9,242 nt of DNA from JBBQKG01 sp038326655 (GCA_038326655.1 JBBQKG010000044.1:1-9242), one strand, 5' to 3'. Positions 1 to 6,225 are shown, counted from the stretch's first letter. Made by a program: numbers and translations. The notes: a model not told the origin generated them from the letters alone.

Positions 1-65
1 GGTGGCCGGGCCGGTCTAGAACGGCGCCTAGAGGCAACTTGCACGCTGCTGCACGCGCGACGCCG

Positions 66-86
66 GCGGGCCGCCGCCCGGCCCGC
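66..86. terminator. GC hairpin, candidate bidirectional terminator
   Basis: The arms GCGGGCC (66-72) and GGCCCGC (80-86) form a perfect 7-bp stem around a 7-nt loop. The hairpin lies 12 nt beyond the stop codon of the secreted-protein gene on the minus strand. In that direction no U-tract follows, as is common in high-GC actinobacteria. In the plus direction it is followed by a T-rich stretch (87-99), so it could also terminate a gene entering from the left. Positions 1-65 hold no supportable gene; an in-frame TAG at 17-19 could be the end of an incoming plus-strand gene, but too little is visible to say. Confidence 0.4.
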
Positions 87-97
87 TTCTCGCTTTC

Positions 98-712
98 TTA
101 GAGCAGCCTCTTGGTCTCGATGTTCGACTTCAGGTGCCCGAGCACGGATCCGTCCTTGAAGAAGTTCGTCTGGAGGTACGTGTTCAGGACCGTCGCCGTG
201 ACCAGGTTCAGCTTCGCGTCCGCTTCGTAGTGGATCACGCCGGTGGACGGATCCTTGCTGTGCGTGGCGTTGACCAGATCAGCCGTGGGCGCCGGGATCA
301 GCCCGAGCGCGTTGCCGACCAGGCTCGCACCGGCGACGATCTTCACGTCGGTCACGGTCAGCGCAGGCCCGTTGGTCCCGTCGGGGTTGACCTTCTGGAG
401 CGTCATGCCGCCGGAGTGGTTGACCGTCCCGAGCATCGTGCTGCTCTCGACCGCGCCACCCGAGATCGGGAAGCGAAGCGCCGGTCCCTCGTCGAGGGTG
501 AAGGTCAGGTATGCCGGCGATACCGGGGTCACGTAGATGCCGGCGCGAGCCATGTCACCGACCTGCTGGAGTGACACGAACAGGCCGGATTGCCCACCGG
601 TCACGGTGTCGAGCGAGGCCGCGTTCGAAGCGGTCGCCCCGAGGCCCAGCGTCGCCGCGGCGCACACAAGCGTTACGAGCGCGAGCACTCCGCGCCGTCC
701 AATTGCGTTCAT
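98..712 (-). CDS. Secreted protein of unknown function, possibly HtaA-like
   Basis: A 204-aa protein with a clear Sec signal peptide: a basic N-terminus (MNAIGRRG), a hydrophobic core at about residues 9-27, and an Ala-rich cleavage region near SNAA (about 29-32). The mature chain of about 172 aa has no cysteine and no membrane anchor, so it is probably exported and soluble or loosely wall-associated. Residues 78-106 read as an alternating beta pattern with ISGG...HSGG. This resembles the 'GG...HSGG(L/M)' signature I associate with HtaA-type domains, which in corynebacteria bind haem at the cell surface; that match is from memory and weak. The C-terminal part (TYLQTNFFKDGSVLG) fits the end of such a domain. 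The start is well fixed by a strong AGGAGGAG Shine-Dalgarno 6 nt upstream. The gene stands alone, so context gives no clue to function. Confidence 0.85.
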   Translation of the reverse strand: MNAIGRRGVLALVTLVCAAATLGLGATASNAASLDTVTGGQSGLFVSLQQVGDMARAGIYVTPVSPAYLTFTLDEGPALRFPISGGAVESSTMLGTVNHSGGMTLQKVNPDGTNGPALTVTDVKIVAGASLVGNALGLIPAPTADLVNATHSKDPSTGVIHYEADAKLNLVTATVLNTYLQTNFFKDGSVLGHLKSNIETKRLL

Positions 713-718
713 CGAGAA

Positions 719-726
719 CTCCTCCT
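719..726 (-). promoter_or_regulatory. Strong Shine-Dalgarno of the secreted-protein gene
   Basis: The minus strand reads AGGAGGAG, with 6 nt to the ATG whose first base is 712. It is one of only two near-ideal ribosome binding sites in the window and settles the start of the gene. It suggests efficient translation of the exported protein. Confidence 0.8.
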
Positions 727-788
727 GTAACGCTCTCCGGGCGCACGACGGGGAGGTGTCCGCGCCCCTGTCCTCTCACAAGCGATCG

Positions 789-797
789 ACTTTATCA
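789..797 (-). promoter_or_regulatory. Candidate extended -10 promoter of the secreted-protein gene
   Basis: In the 103-bp gap between this gene and the Nudix stop, the minus strand carries TG-A-TAAAGT, an extended -10 (TGnTAnnnT) in the most AT-rich part of the gap. No good -35 lies 16-18 bp upstream. Transcription would start near 782, giving a leader of about 70 nt. Next to it on the plus strand are two ACTTG direct repeats (797-801 and 806-810), possibly an operator. This is motif reading only. Confidence 0.35.
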
Positions 798-815
798 CTT
801 GACCAACTTGTCGTT

Positions 816-1394
816 CTAGAGCAGCGGCCGAAGGCGCTCGAGCAGCATCCCGACGATCCGCGCGGTCGCTCCCCAGATCAGGTTGCCCTCGACCGTGTAG
901 GTGTCGGTCCTGATCGGCACTCCGCGGCGGATCAGGCGCTTGCGCTCGAAGCCGGCCACCAGCGCCGGCAGCGACATCTCGACGACCTGGTCGACCTCGA
1001 TCGGATTCGGCCGGAACTTGCCCCCGGGCTCGATCAGCCCGACGAAGGGGAAGATCACGTAATTGGTGACGATTGTGCCCGTGGGCGGGAGCGCGCCGAC
1101 GATCTCGACGTCCTCGCGCGCCAGGCCGATCTCCTCCTCGGCCTCCCGCAGCGCGGTGTCCCGGAGCTCCTCGTGCTCGTCGCGGCGCCCGCCGGGGAAC
1201 GAGATCTCACCGGCATGGCGGCGCAGGTCGGCGTTGCGCCTCGTGAAAATGGCATGGAGATCGCCTTCGATCGCATAGAGCGGGACCAGGACGGCCGCCG
1301 CCACGCCGCCGGGCGCCTTCATCGTCACGGATTCCTCGGGGGGGAGCAGCAGCTCGCCGAGGCGCCGTTCGTACTGGGCCCGGTCGTGAGACAT
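816..1394 (-). CDS. Nudix hydrolase, CoA pyrophosphatase type (NudL-like)
   Basis: A 192-aa Nudix enzyme expected to hydrolyse coenzyme A and its derivatives to 3',5'-ADP and phosphopantetheine. The Nudix box GX5EX7REUXEEXGU is complete at residues 69-91 (G69, E75, R83-E84, E87-E88, G90, L91), so the metal-binding glutamates are intact. It is preceded at about residues 49-72 by the NuCoA signature (TRR..LRRHAG..SFPGG), which separates CoA diphosphatases from other Nudix enzymes. Length fits E. coli NudL (about 192 aa). The ATG at 1394 lies 6 nt after a TATATT -10-like element, suggesting a leaderless mRNA. An alternative ATG at 1322 (Met25) has a good GAGGAA Shine-Dalgarno 9 nt upstream and would give a 168-aa protein with both motifs. 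I prefer the long form because NudL has a similar N-terminal stretch. It is divergent from the nicotinamidase with 11 bp between starts. Confidence 0.9.
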   Translation of the reverse strand: MSHDRAQYERRLGELLLPPEESVTMKAPGGVAAAVLVPLYAIEGDLHAIFTRRNADLRRHAGEISFPGGRRDEHEELRDTALREAEEEIGLAREDVEIVGALPPTGTIVTNYVIFPFVGLIEPGGKFRPNPIEVDQVVEMSLPALVAGFERKRLIRRGVPIRTDTYTVEGNLIWGATARIVGMLLERLRPLL

Positions 1395-1400
1395 TGGTTC

Positions 1401-1406
1401 AATATA
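1401..1406 (-). promoter_or_regulatory. Candidate -10 for leaderless Nudix mRNA
   Basis: The minus strand reads TATATT at 1406-1401. Six nucleotides later comes the A of the Nudix ATG (1394), exactly where transcription would begin. It is the only AT-rich hexamer near either start and overlaps the first base of the nicotinamidase ATG. No TTGACA-like -35 is visible at the right distance. No Shine-Dalgarno precedes the 1394 ATG, consistent with leaderless expression. Confidence 0.45.
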
Positions 1407-2020
1407 TGACGAGGCTCGTGGACGCCCTGCTGGTTGTCGACTTCCAGAACGACTTCACGCCCGGCGGCGCGCTGCCCGTTGCGCGGGGCGACGAGATCGC
1501 TGCGCCGATCAACGCGATCGCCGACCGGTTCGAGCTGGTCGTCGCGACGCGCGACTGGCATCCGCTCGACCACGGGTCATTCGAGGGCGTCGAGGTCGAC
1601 CCCGAGCGGTGGCAGGGGATCGATCCGCCGGGGATCTGGCCCGTGCACTGCGTCCAGGGCACGCCCGGCGCGGAGCTCCACGGGTCACTCGACCGGTCGA
1701 AGGTCGACATCGTGGTCGACAAGGCGCAGGACCCCTTCACGCAGGGCTACTCGAGCTTCCACGGCGCAGACCTCGCCGGGCTCTTGCGCGAGCGGCACGT
1801 GGACCACCTCTACGTCGCCGGCCTTGCAACCGACTATTGCGTGAAGCACACGGTGCTCGACGCAGTTCGCGAAGGATTCGGCGTCGCGGTGGTGGCGGAT
1901 GCGATCCGCGGCATCGAAGTGCAGCCGGGTGATTCGGCGCGCGCGATCGAGGAGATGCGGCGCGCCGGCGCAGACGTCGTCACCTCGGACGAGCTGCTTC
2001 GGCGCAACCAGGTTCCCTAG
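1406..2020 (+). CDS. pncA: Nicotinamidase (isochorismatase-like hydrolase)
   Basis: A 204-aa cysteine hydrolase that deamidates nicotinamide to nicotinate for NAD salvage. The triad is visible: Asp12 in VVDFQNDF, Lys106 in VDKAQD, and Cys145 in ATDYCVKHT. Metal-site residues Asp50, His52 and His56 lie in TRDWHPLDH, with a further His81 in WPVHCVQGT, the usual nicotinamidase pattern and not that of plain isochorismatases. Length matches PncA (about 190-210 aa). I chose ATG 1406; an in-frame TTG at 1394 would add four residues. Neither has a clear Shine-Dalgarno. The start is 11 bp from that of the divergent Nudix gene, and the stop shares a CTAG with the convergent OsmC gene. Pairing with a CoA-type Nudix gene hints at cofactor salvage, which is inference. 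The same enzyme would also hydrolyse pyrazinamide. Confidence 0.93.
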   Translation: MTRLVDALLVVDFQNDFTPGGALPVARGDEIAAPINAIADRFELVVATRDWHPLDHGSFEGVEVDPERWQGIDPPGIWPVHCVQGTPGAELHGSLDRSKVDIVVDKAQDPFTQGYSSFHGADLAGLLRERHVDHLYVAGLATDYCVKHTVLDAVREGFGVAVVADAIRGIEVQPGDSARAIEEMRRAGADVVTSDELLRRNQVP

Positions 2021-2418
2021 GACTGTGCGACGCGCTCGACGCGGTCCTCGATCTCGACCTCGCCCGTCAGCGTGCGGTGCACCGGGCACTGGTGCGCGAT
2101 CACGAGCAGCTGCTCGACCTGCTCGTCCGTGATCGCGCCGGACAGCTTCAGCACCACTTCGAAGCGGGCGCGCTGCTCTCGCGGCCGAAGGTCGTGGTCG
2201 ACTTCCACCTCGACGCTGCCGAGCTCCCAGCCCTTGCGGTCGGCATACATCTCGATCGTGATCGCGGTGCAGCTTGCGAGGCTGAGCGCGAGCAGCTGGA
2301 CGGGCGTCGGACCGGTGTCGGTCCCGCCCTTGTGCTCGGGCTCGTCGACGATCAGCGTGTGCCGGCCGGCCGTCAGGCTGTGCGCGAAGCCCTTGCGCCG
2401 CCGGGCGCTGACGCTCAT
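2017..2418 (-). CDS. OsmC/Ohr-family protein (peroxiredoxin-like)
   Basis: A 133-aa cytosolic protein. The two OsmC-family cysteines are present: Cys50 in SLASCTAITI and Cys111 in AHQCPVHRTL. In OsmC/Ohr enzymes the first is the peroxidatic cysteine that reduces organic hydroperoxides and the second resolves the disulfide. The GPTPVQLLALSLASC and CPVHRTL motifs place it nearer the OsmC/YhfA side than classical Ohr. Length is normal. The ATG at 2418 lies in an ATGA overlap with the stop of the cobalamin adenosyltransferase gene, so it is very likely translated by coupling from that message. Its own Shine-Dalgarno is not evident. Its TAG stop overlaps the nicotinamidase TAG in a shared CTAG. 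Substrate cannot be told from sequence. The link to cobalamin metabolism may be oxidative-stress protection, but this is a guess. Confidence 0.9.
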   Translation of the reverse strand: MSVSARRRKGFAHSLTAGRHTLIVDEPEHKGGTDTGPTPVQLLALSLASCTAITIEMYADRKGWELGSVEVEVDHDLRPREQRARFEVVLKLSGAITDEQVEQLLVIAHQCPVHRTLTGEVEIEDRVERVAQS

Positions 2419-2990
2419 CCCGCGGTGCCGGTCGAGCGGCCGCGGCCCTCGAAGAGCTCCGGATCTCGCTCGTCCGCAAAGCGCGCCATCGCGAACACGA
2501 GGTCGGAGGCGCGGTTCACGTAGCTGACCACGACCGACCCTTCGATCGCGCCCGACCGCTCGAGCGCGACGATCCGCCGCTCGGCCCGGCGGAGCACGGT
2601 GCGCGCGACGTCGAGTTGAGCCGAAAGCATCGTGCCACCCGGGATGACGAACTTCGGCGGGAGCTCCACCTCCGCCATGTATGCGTCGATTCGCTCCTCG
2701 AGCCAGTCGACCATGTCGACCTCGAGCCGGCTGACCCCGGCTTCGAGCAGCTCGCGTGCCTCGGGCCCGGTCGCCAGCTCGGCGCCCGCCACGAACAGTT
2801 CGTTCTGCAGGCGCAGGACGTCGGCGGCAAGGCGCTCGTCTGAGCACTGGGCCCGCGCCATGCCGAGCGCTGAGGTGGCCTCGTCGAGCGTGCCGTAGGC
2901 CTCGGTGTGAAGGTCGTCCTTGGCGATCCGGCCGCCGTACCAGAGCGCGGTCGTGCCGTCGTCGCCCTTGCGCGTATAGATCTTGACCAT
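2415..2990 (-). CDS. Cob(I)alamin adenosyltransferase, PduO type
   Basis: A 191-aa enzyme that transfers the adenosyl group of ATP to cob(I)alamin to make adenosylcobalamin. It belongs to the PduO/MMAB class, not CobA/BtuR. Motifs in order are the N-terminal ATP-binding IYTRKGDDGTT (about 4-14), AYGTLDEATSALG (about 31-43), IPGGTMLSAQLDVARTVLRRAER (about 120-142), and the C-terminal SYVNRASDLVFAMAR (about 159-173). The last two form the family's RTxxRRAER and NRxSDxLF signatures. Length is typical. Such enzymes usually feed B12-dependent mutases, none of which is in the window. The ATG at 2990 puts MVKIYTRKGD at the expected family N-terminus; an upstream extension to 3116 is open but overlaps the divergent oxidoreductase gene. 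No Shine-Dalgarno is seen, so it may be leaderless. It is first of a two-gene unit with osmC. Confidence 0.93.
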   Translation of the reverse strand: MVKIYTRKGDDGTTALWYGGRIAKDDLHTEAYGTLDEATSALGMARAQCSDERLAADVLRLQNELFVAGAELATGPEARELLEAGVSRLEVDMVDWLEERIDAYMAEVELPPKFVIPGGTMLSAQLDVARTVLRRAERRIVALERSGAIEGSVVVSYVNRASDLVFAMARFADERDPELFEGRGRSTGTAG

Positions 2991-3073
2991 CGCGTGCGGA
3001 GCGTACTCGCACGATCCGGTTGAAGGTACGCTGCGGGGAAGTTCGACGAGCGCACGCTGAAAGGGGCGACGCA
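2991..3073. promoter_or_regulatory. Divergent promoter region with symmetric TACGCT elements
   Basis: This 83-bp gap separates the adenosyltransferase (-) from the LLM oxidoreductase (+). TACGCT (a TAnnnT -10 type) occurs on the plus strand at 3027-3032 and on the minus strand at 3005-3000, as inverted arms 21 bp apart. If both act as -10 boxes, the minus transcript would begin within a few bases of the ATG, nearly leaderless. The plus transcript would have a leader of about 35 nt including the AAAGGGG Shine-Dalgarno at 3060-3066. Neither has a convincing -35. The symmetry could instead be an operator. Confidence 0.35.
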
Positions 3074-4837
3074 ATGAGATTCGGCATCTTCTACGAGCAC
3101 CAGATCCCGCGGCCATGGGAGGACGGCGCCGAGGAGAAGCTGTTGCGTGACGCGCTCGAGCAGGTCGAGCTGGCCGACAAGGTCGGGGTCGACTACGTGT
3201 GGGAGGTCGAGCACCACTTCCTCGAGGAGTACTCGCACTCGAGCGCGCCGGAGGTCTTCCTGGCGGCGGCGAGCCAGCGCACGAGCAACATCCGGCTCGG
3301 TCATGGAATCGTGCAGATCCCGCCGGGCTTCAACCACCCCGCACGCGTGGCCGAGCGGATTGCGACGCTCGACCTGATCTCGGGCGGCCGCGTCGAGTTC
3401 GGCACCGGCGAGTCGAGCTCCCAGGTGGAGCTGGGGGCGTTCGGCGTCGACCGCGAGTCCAAGCGCGAGCAGTGGGAGGAGTCGATCGACGTGATCACCC
3501 GGATGCTCGTGGAGGAGCCGTTCGCAGGCTACGACGGCCGCTGGACCGCGATGCCGCCACGCAGCGTGCGCCCCAAGCCCAAGCAGAAGCCGCACCCGCC
3601 GCTGTGGGTCGCGTGCAGCCGGCGCGAGACGATCCTGATGGCCGCTCGCCGGGGGATCGGTGCCCTCACGTTCGCCTTCATCGAGCCGGAGCAGGCGCGC
3701 GAGTGGGTGGACGAGTACCACGCCCTGATCCGGTCCGACGAATGCGTGCCCGCCGGGTTCGCCGTGAACCCGAGCTTCGCGGTCGTGCTTCCGATGATGT
3801 TGCACAAGGACGAGGAGACGGCGATCGAGCGCGGCATCGACGGCGCGCATTTCTTCGGCTACTCGCTGGCCCACTACTACGTCTTCGGGGACCACCGCCC
3901 CGGCGTCACGAACGTCTGGGAGGAGTTCCAGGCCAAGCGCGCCGACTACGGCTTCGCGCGCGAGATCATCAACGCCGACGACGGCCCGCTCGGGGTGAAG
4001 ATCCTCCAGCAGGGGCTCGGCTCGCTGCGCGGAGCGATCGGCACGCCCGATCAGGTCGTCGACCTGGTCCAGCGCTACGTCGACGCAGGGGTCGACCAGG
4101 TGATCTTCGTCCAGCAGGCGGGGCCGAACAAGCACGAGCACATCTGCGAGTCGCTGGAGCTCTTCGGGAAGAAGGTCCTGCCTCGCTTCACCGACGGCCG
4201 CGAGGAGCGCGAGGCCGCCAAGCGCGAGCAGCTCGCGGAGGCGTGCGAGCGTGCCCTCGCCCGGCGCGCGCCGGCGCGGCAGGCCGACCCGAACTACGTG
4301 ATCACGCCGCGCGGCGAGCCGGCCGCCGCACAGGTGATCTCAGCCGCGCGGCGCGCCCAGGCCAACGGCGCCGCCGCGAATGGGCGCCACGGGCTCAGGG
4401 CAGTGCTGGGCCGGCGCCTGCAGGAGGCCGGCGAGTCCGCCTTCGCGGCGTTCGTGCGCAGCCGCAGCGACGCACAGCTCGAGCGCACGCTCGGGTCGAG
4501 CCCGGGTCTGCGGATGATGTTCAAGGGCATGGAGCGGGCATTCGTGCCGGAGAAGGCGAAGGGCTTCGAGGGGGAGGCGCAGTACGAGCTGACCGGCGCG
4601 CGCAACGGCAACAGCGAGTGGGTCGTGCGGGTCCAGGGCGACCACGCGACGGTTGCGCCGGGGCGGGCCCAGAAGCCGGTGGTCACGTTCCGGATGTCGG
4701 TGCCGGTGTTCGCGCGCATCGCCGCGCAGGAGATCCACCCGGCAAAGGCGATGATGGAGGGACAGCTCCAGCTCGACGGCGATTTCGAGGCCGCGGCCAA
4801 GCTCGGCGAGATGTTCGGCGCCGACTCGCTGGTCTAG
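3074..4837 (+). CDS. LLM flavin-dependent oxidoreductase fused to a C-terminal SCP2 domain
   Basis: A 587-aa two-domain protein. Residues 1 to about 375 are a bacterial-luciferase-like (LLM) TIM-barrel monooxygenase. They begin MRFGIFYEHQIPRPW, carry the EHHF motif near residue 48, the substrate/flavin region HGIVQIPPGFNHPARVAER, and end with the usual IGTPDQVVDLVQRYVDAGVDQVIF segment. These enzymes use FMN or F420; which one cannot be decided here. Residues about 376-455 form a charged Ala/Arg/Glu-rich linker. Residues about 455-587 match an SCP2 sterol-carrier domain: a helix with SRSDAQLERTLGSSPGL, then FKGMERAF, beta-strands with WVVRVQGDHATVAPG, and a terminal QLQLDGDFEAAAKLGEMF. SCP2 domains bind lipids or acyl-CoA, so the substrate may be hydrophobic; this is inference. 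The start at 3074 is supported by AAAGGGG 7 nt upstream. Stand-alone LLM proteins are about 350-400 aa, so the extension is notable. The stop shares CTAG with the convergent DUF1015 gene. Confidence 0.9.
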   Translation: MRFGIFYEHQIPRPWEDGAEEKLLRDALEQVELADKVGVDYVWEVEHHFLEEYSHSSAPEVFLAAASQRTSNIRLGHGIVQIPPGFNHPARVAERIATLDLISGGRVEFGTGESSSQVELGAFGVDRESKREQWEESIDVITRMLVEEPFAGYDGRWTAMPPRSVRPKPKQKPHPPLWVACSRRETILMAARRGIGALTFAFIEPEQAREWVDEYHALIRSDECVPAGFAVNPSFAVVLPMMLHKDEETAIERGIDGAHFFGYSLAHYYVFGDHRPGVTNVWEEFQAKRADYGFAREIINADDGPLGVKILQQGLGSLRGAIGTPDQVVDLVQRYVDAGVDQVIFVQQAGPNKHEHICESLELFGKKVLPRFTDGREEREAAKREQLAEACERALARRAPARQADPNYVITPRGEPAAAQVISAARRAQANGAAANGRHGLRAVLGRRLQEAGESAFAAFVRSRSDAQLERTLGSSPGLRMMFKGMERAFVPEKAKGFEGEAQYELTGARNGNSEWVVRVQGDHATVAPGRAQKPVVTFRMSVPVFARIAAQEIHPAKAMMEGQLQLDGDFEAAAKLGEMFGADSLV

Positions 4838-6093
4838 GACAGCGGGTTGAAGAGCAGCCCGCTGAGCAGCTTGGGATAGAAGTAGGTCGACTTCGGCGGC
4901 ATCGTCTCGCCGGCCGCCGCGATCGCCTCGACCTGCTCGACCGGCGTCGGCCGCAGCAGGAACGCGAGGTCGAACTCGCCGGAGCCGAGCAGCGCGCGGG
5001 CCTGGGCGAGGTCGCGGGCGTAGCCGAGCCCACGCTGGTGGGAGATGTCATCCTCGGTGAAGCCGAGCGCGTCCTCCAGCACGAGCTTCTCCAGCACGGC
5101 GGTGTCGAGGCGCCGGTAGCTCTCGGAGCGCCCGGCGAGCGCCCGGTCGGCGATCTCCCCGGAAGCGAGCCGCAGCCGCAGCGCCCGGCCGCCGGGGCCC
5201 TCCAGGTAGCCGAAGGTCGGGAGGTCGCCGTTGCCACGCTCGGGCAGCAGCTGATTCGGGTCCACATCGGTGAGGTCGAAATCGCTCTGCAGCGCGTCCT
5301 CGAGCCGTGCTCGGCGGGTGTCGTTGAGCCCGCCGACCAGGCGATGCGTGGGAAAGATTGCGAGGCCGGGATCGGACATCGACACGAGGTTCATGAGCAC
5401 GTAGCGATGCTCCCCCTCGCCGCCGGCCTCCTCCGCGTAGGTGCGGGCAGTCTCGTAACGGTGATGGCCGTCGGCGATCAGGAGCTCGACCCCTGCCAGA
5501 GCCTCCTGCGCGCGGGCGATTGCGGCCTGGTCGGCGACGCGCCAGAGACGGTGCGTGGTGCCTTCCTCGTCGGTCACCTCGCCCCACGGCGGAGAGGCAG
5601 TGGCGGGCTCGAGGGCGGACCAGGCTTCACCGGCCGGATCGCGGTAGAGCGAGAAGATCGGCGAGAGGTTTGCGCGGGTGGCGCGCATCAGCCGGAGCCT
5701 GTCCTCCTTCGCGGCGGGGTGTGTGCGCTCGTGCGGGCGCACCAGCCCCGGCCCGTAGTCGGTCAGGCGCACCTTTGCGAAGAACCCGTGCCGCGTGCGC
5801 GTCGTGCCGTCGGGGCCCGTGAAGGTCTGCGTCAGCGCCCAGAGCGAAGGCTCGGCGTCCTGCACGACGACTCCCTGCATGCGCCACTGCTCGAGCAGCT
5901 CGGCGGCGTGTCGGTAGGGATCGGGCTCGCCCTCGGGCAGATCGATCTCGACCGTGTTGAACGGGCTCTTCGCGGCGAGCGCGCGCCGCTGCGCCGCGTC
6001 GATCACGTCGTAGGGCGGCGCCACGAGCCGATCGAGCGGGCCCGCGGCCGCGACGTCGTAGTGGAGCGCGCGGAGCGGTTGGATCTCAGCCAT
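4834..6093 (-). CDS. DUF1015 family protein
   Basis: A 419-aa protein recognised by the DUF1015 pattern. The N-terminus is IQPLRALHYD...LVAPPYDVID. A charged middle (LVRPHERTHPAAKEDRL) is followed by the hallmark LLIADGHHRYETARTYAEE near residues 200-218, then LMNLVSMSDPGLAIFPTHRLV. Length is typical (about 400-430 aa). No signal peptide or membrane segment is present, so it should be cytosolic. The biochemical role is not established to my knowledge. The DGHHR motif is reminiscent of the ParB/sulfiredoxin-fold free-serine kinases (DGHxR), and some DUF1015 genes occur near serine biosynthesis genes. A nucleotide-dependent small-molecule activity is therefore conceivable but unproven. The start at 6093 (MAEIQPLRALHYD) fits the family; the longer frame runs into the tRNA and is rejected. 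No Shine-Dalgarno is visible. It lies 58 bp downstream of tRNA-Pro on the same strand, and its stop overlaps the convergent LLM gene by CTAG. Confidence 0.88.
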   Translation of the reverse strand: MAEIQPLRALHYDVAAAGPLDRLVAPPYDVIDAAQRRALAAKSPFNTVEIDLPEGEPDPYRHAAELLEQWRMQGVVVQDAEPSLWALTQTFTGPDGTTRTRHGFFAKVRLTDYGPGLVRPHERTHPAAKEDRLRLMRATRANLSPIFSLYRDPAGEAWSALEPATASPPWGEVTDEEGTTHRLWRVADQAAIARAQEALAGVELLIADGHHRYETARTYAEEAGGEGEHRYVLMNLVSMSDPGLAIFPTHRLVGGLNDTRRARLEDALQSDFDLTDVDPNQLLPERGNGDLPTFGYLEGPGGRALRLRLASGEIADRALAGRSESYRRLDTAVLEKLVLEDALGFTEDDISHQRGLGYARDLAQARALLGSGEFDLAFLLRPTPVEQVEAIAAAGETMPPKSTYFYPKLLSGLLFNPLS

Positions 6094-6106
6094 CGCGGTC
6101 GTCAAG

Positions 6107-6130
6107 GTACCCGATCGCCGCCGCGACAAC
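6107..6130 (-). promoter_or_regulatory. Possible SigB-like promoter of the DUF1015 gene
   Basis: The minus strand reads GTTG (6130-6127), a 14-nt spacer, then GGGTAC (6112-6107). This is one mismatch in each box from the SigB/SigF-type GTTT-N14-17-GGGTAT. Transcription would start near 6100, about 7 nt before the ATG, leaving no room for a Shine-Dalgarno, in agreement with the lack of one. Alternatively the gene is read through from the tRNA-Pro promoter. The match is weak on its own; it gains a little interest from the better site upstream of the RsbW-like gene. Confidence 0.25.
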
Positions 6131-6151
6131 GCGTGGTGGTGGTCGGCTGAG

Positions 6152-6225
6152 TCGGGGCGCCCGGATTCGAACCGAGGACCTCGTGCTCCCAAAGCACGCG
6201 CGCTACCAAGCTGCGCCACGCCCCG
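6152..6225 (-). tRNA. tRNA-Pro (anticodon UGG)
   Basis: A complete 74-nt cloverleaf on the minus strand. The acceptor stem CGGGGCG/CGCCCCG is fully paired. The D arm is GCGC..AGCTTGGTA..GCGC. The anticodon stem CGTGC/GCACG closes the loop TTTGGGA with anticodon TGG at positions 34-36. The T arm CTCGG/CCGGG (one G-T pair) encloses TTCGAAT. The discriminator is A. CCA is not encoded. It reads CCA and, by wobble or modification, other proline codons. It lies 47 bp from, and divergent to, tRNA-Arg, and 58 bp upstream of the DUF1015 start on the same strand. Confidence 0.97.

Noticed and set aside
537..1409. A 290-codon plus-strand open frame.
   Set aside because: It is opposite the secreted-protein and Nudix genes, both of which have supported starts and motifs on the minus strand.
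2516..4141. A 541-codon open frame on the minus strand.
   Set aside because: It is antisense to the LLM gene and out of frame with the adenosyltransferase; no domain motif is visible.
3199..6150. A 983-codon open frame on the plus strand.
   Set aside because: It runs out of frame through the LLM-SCP2 gene and antisense through the DUF1015 gene, both with clear family motifs. Its composition is the Arg/Ala/Gly-rich pattern of a shadow frame in GC-rich DNA.
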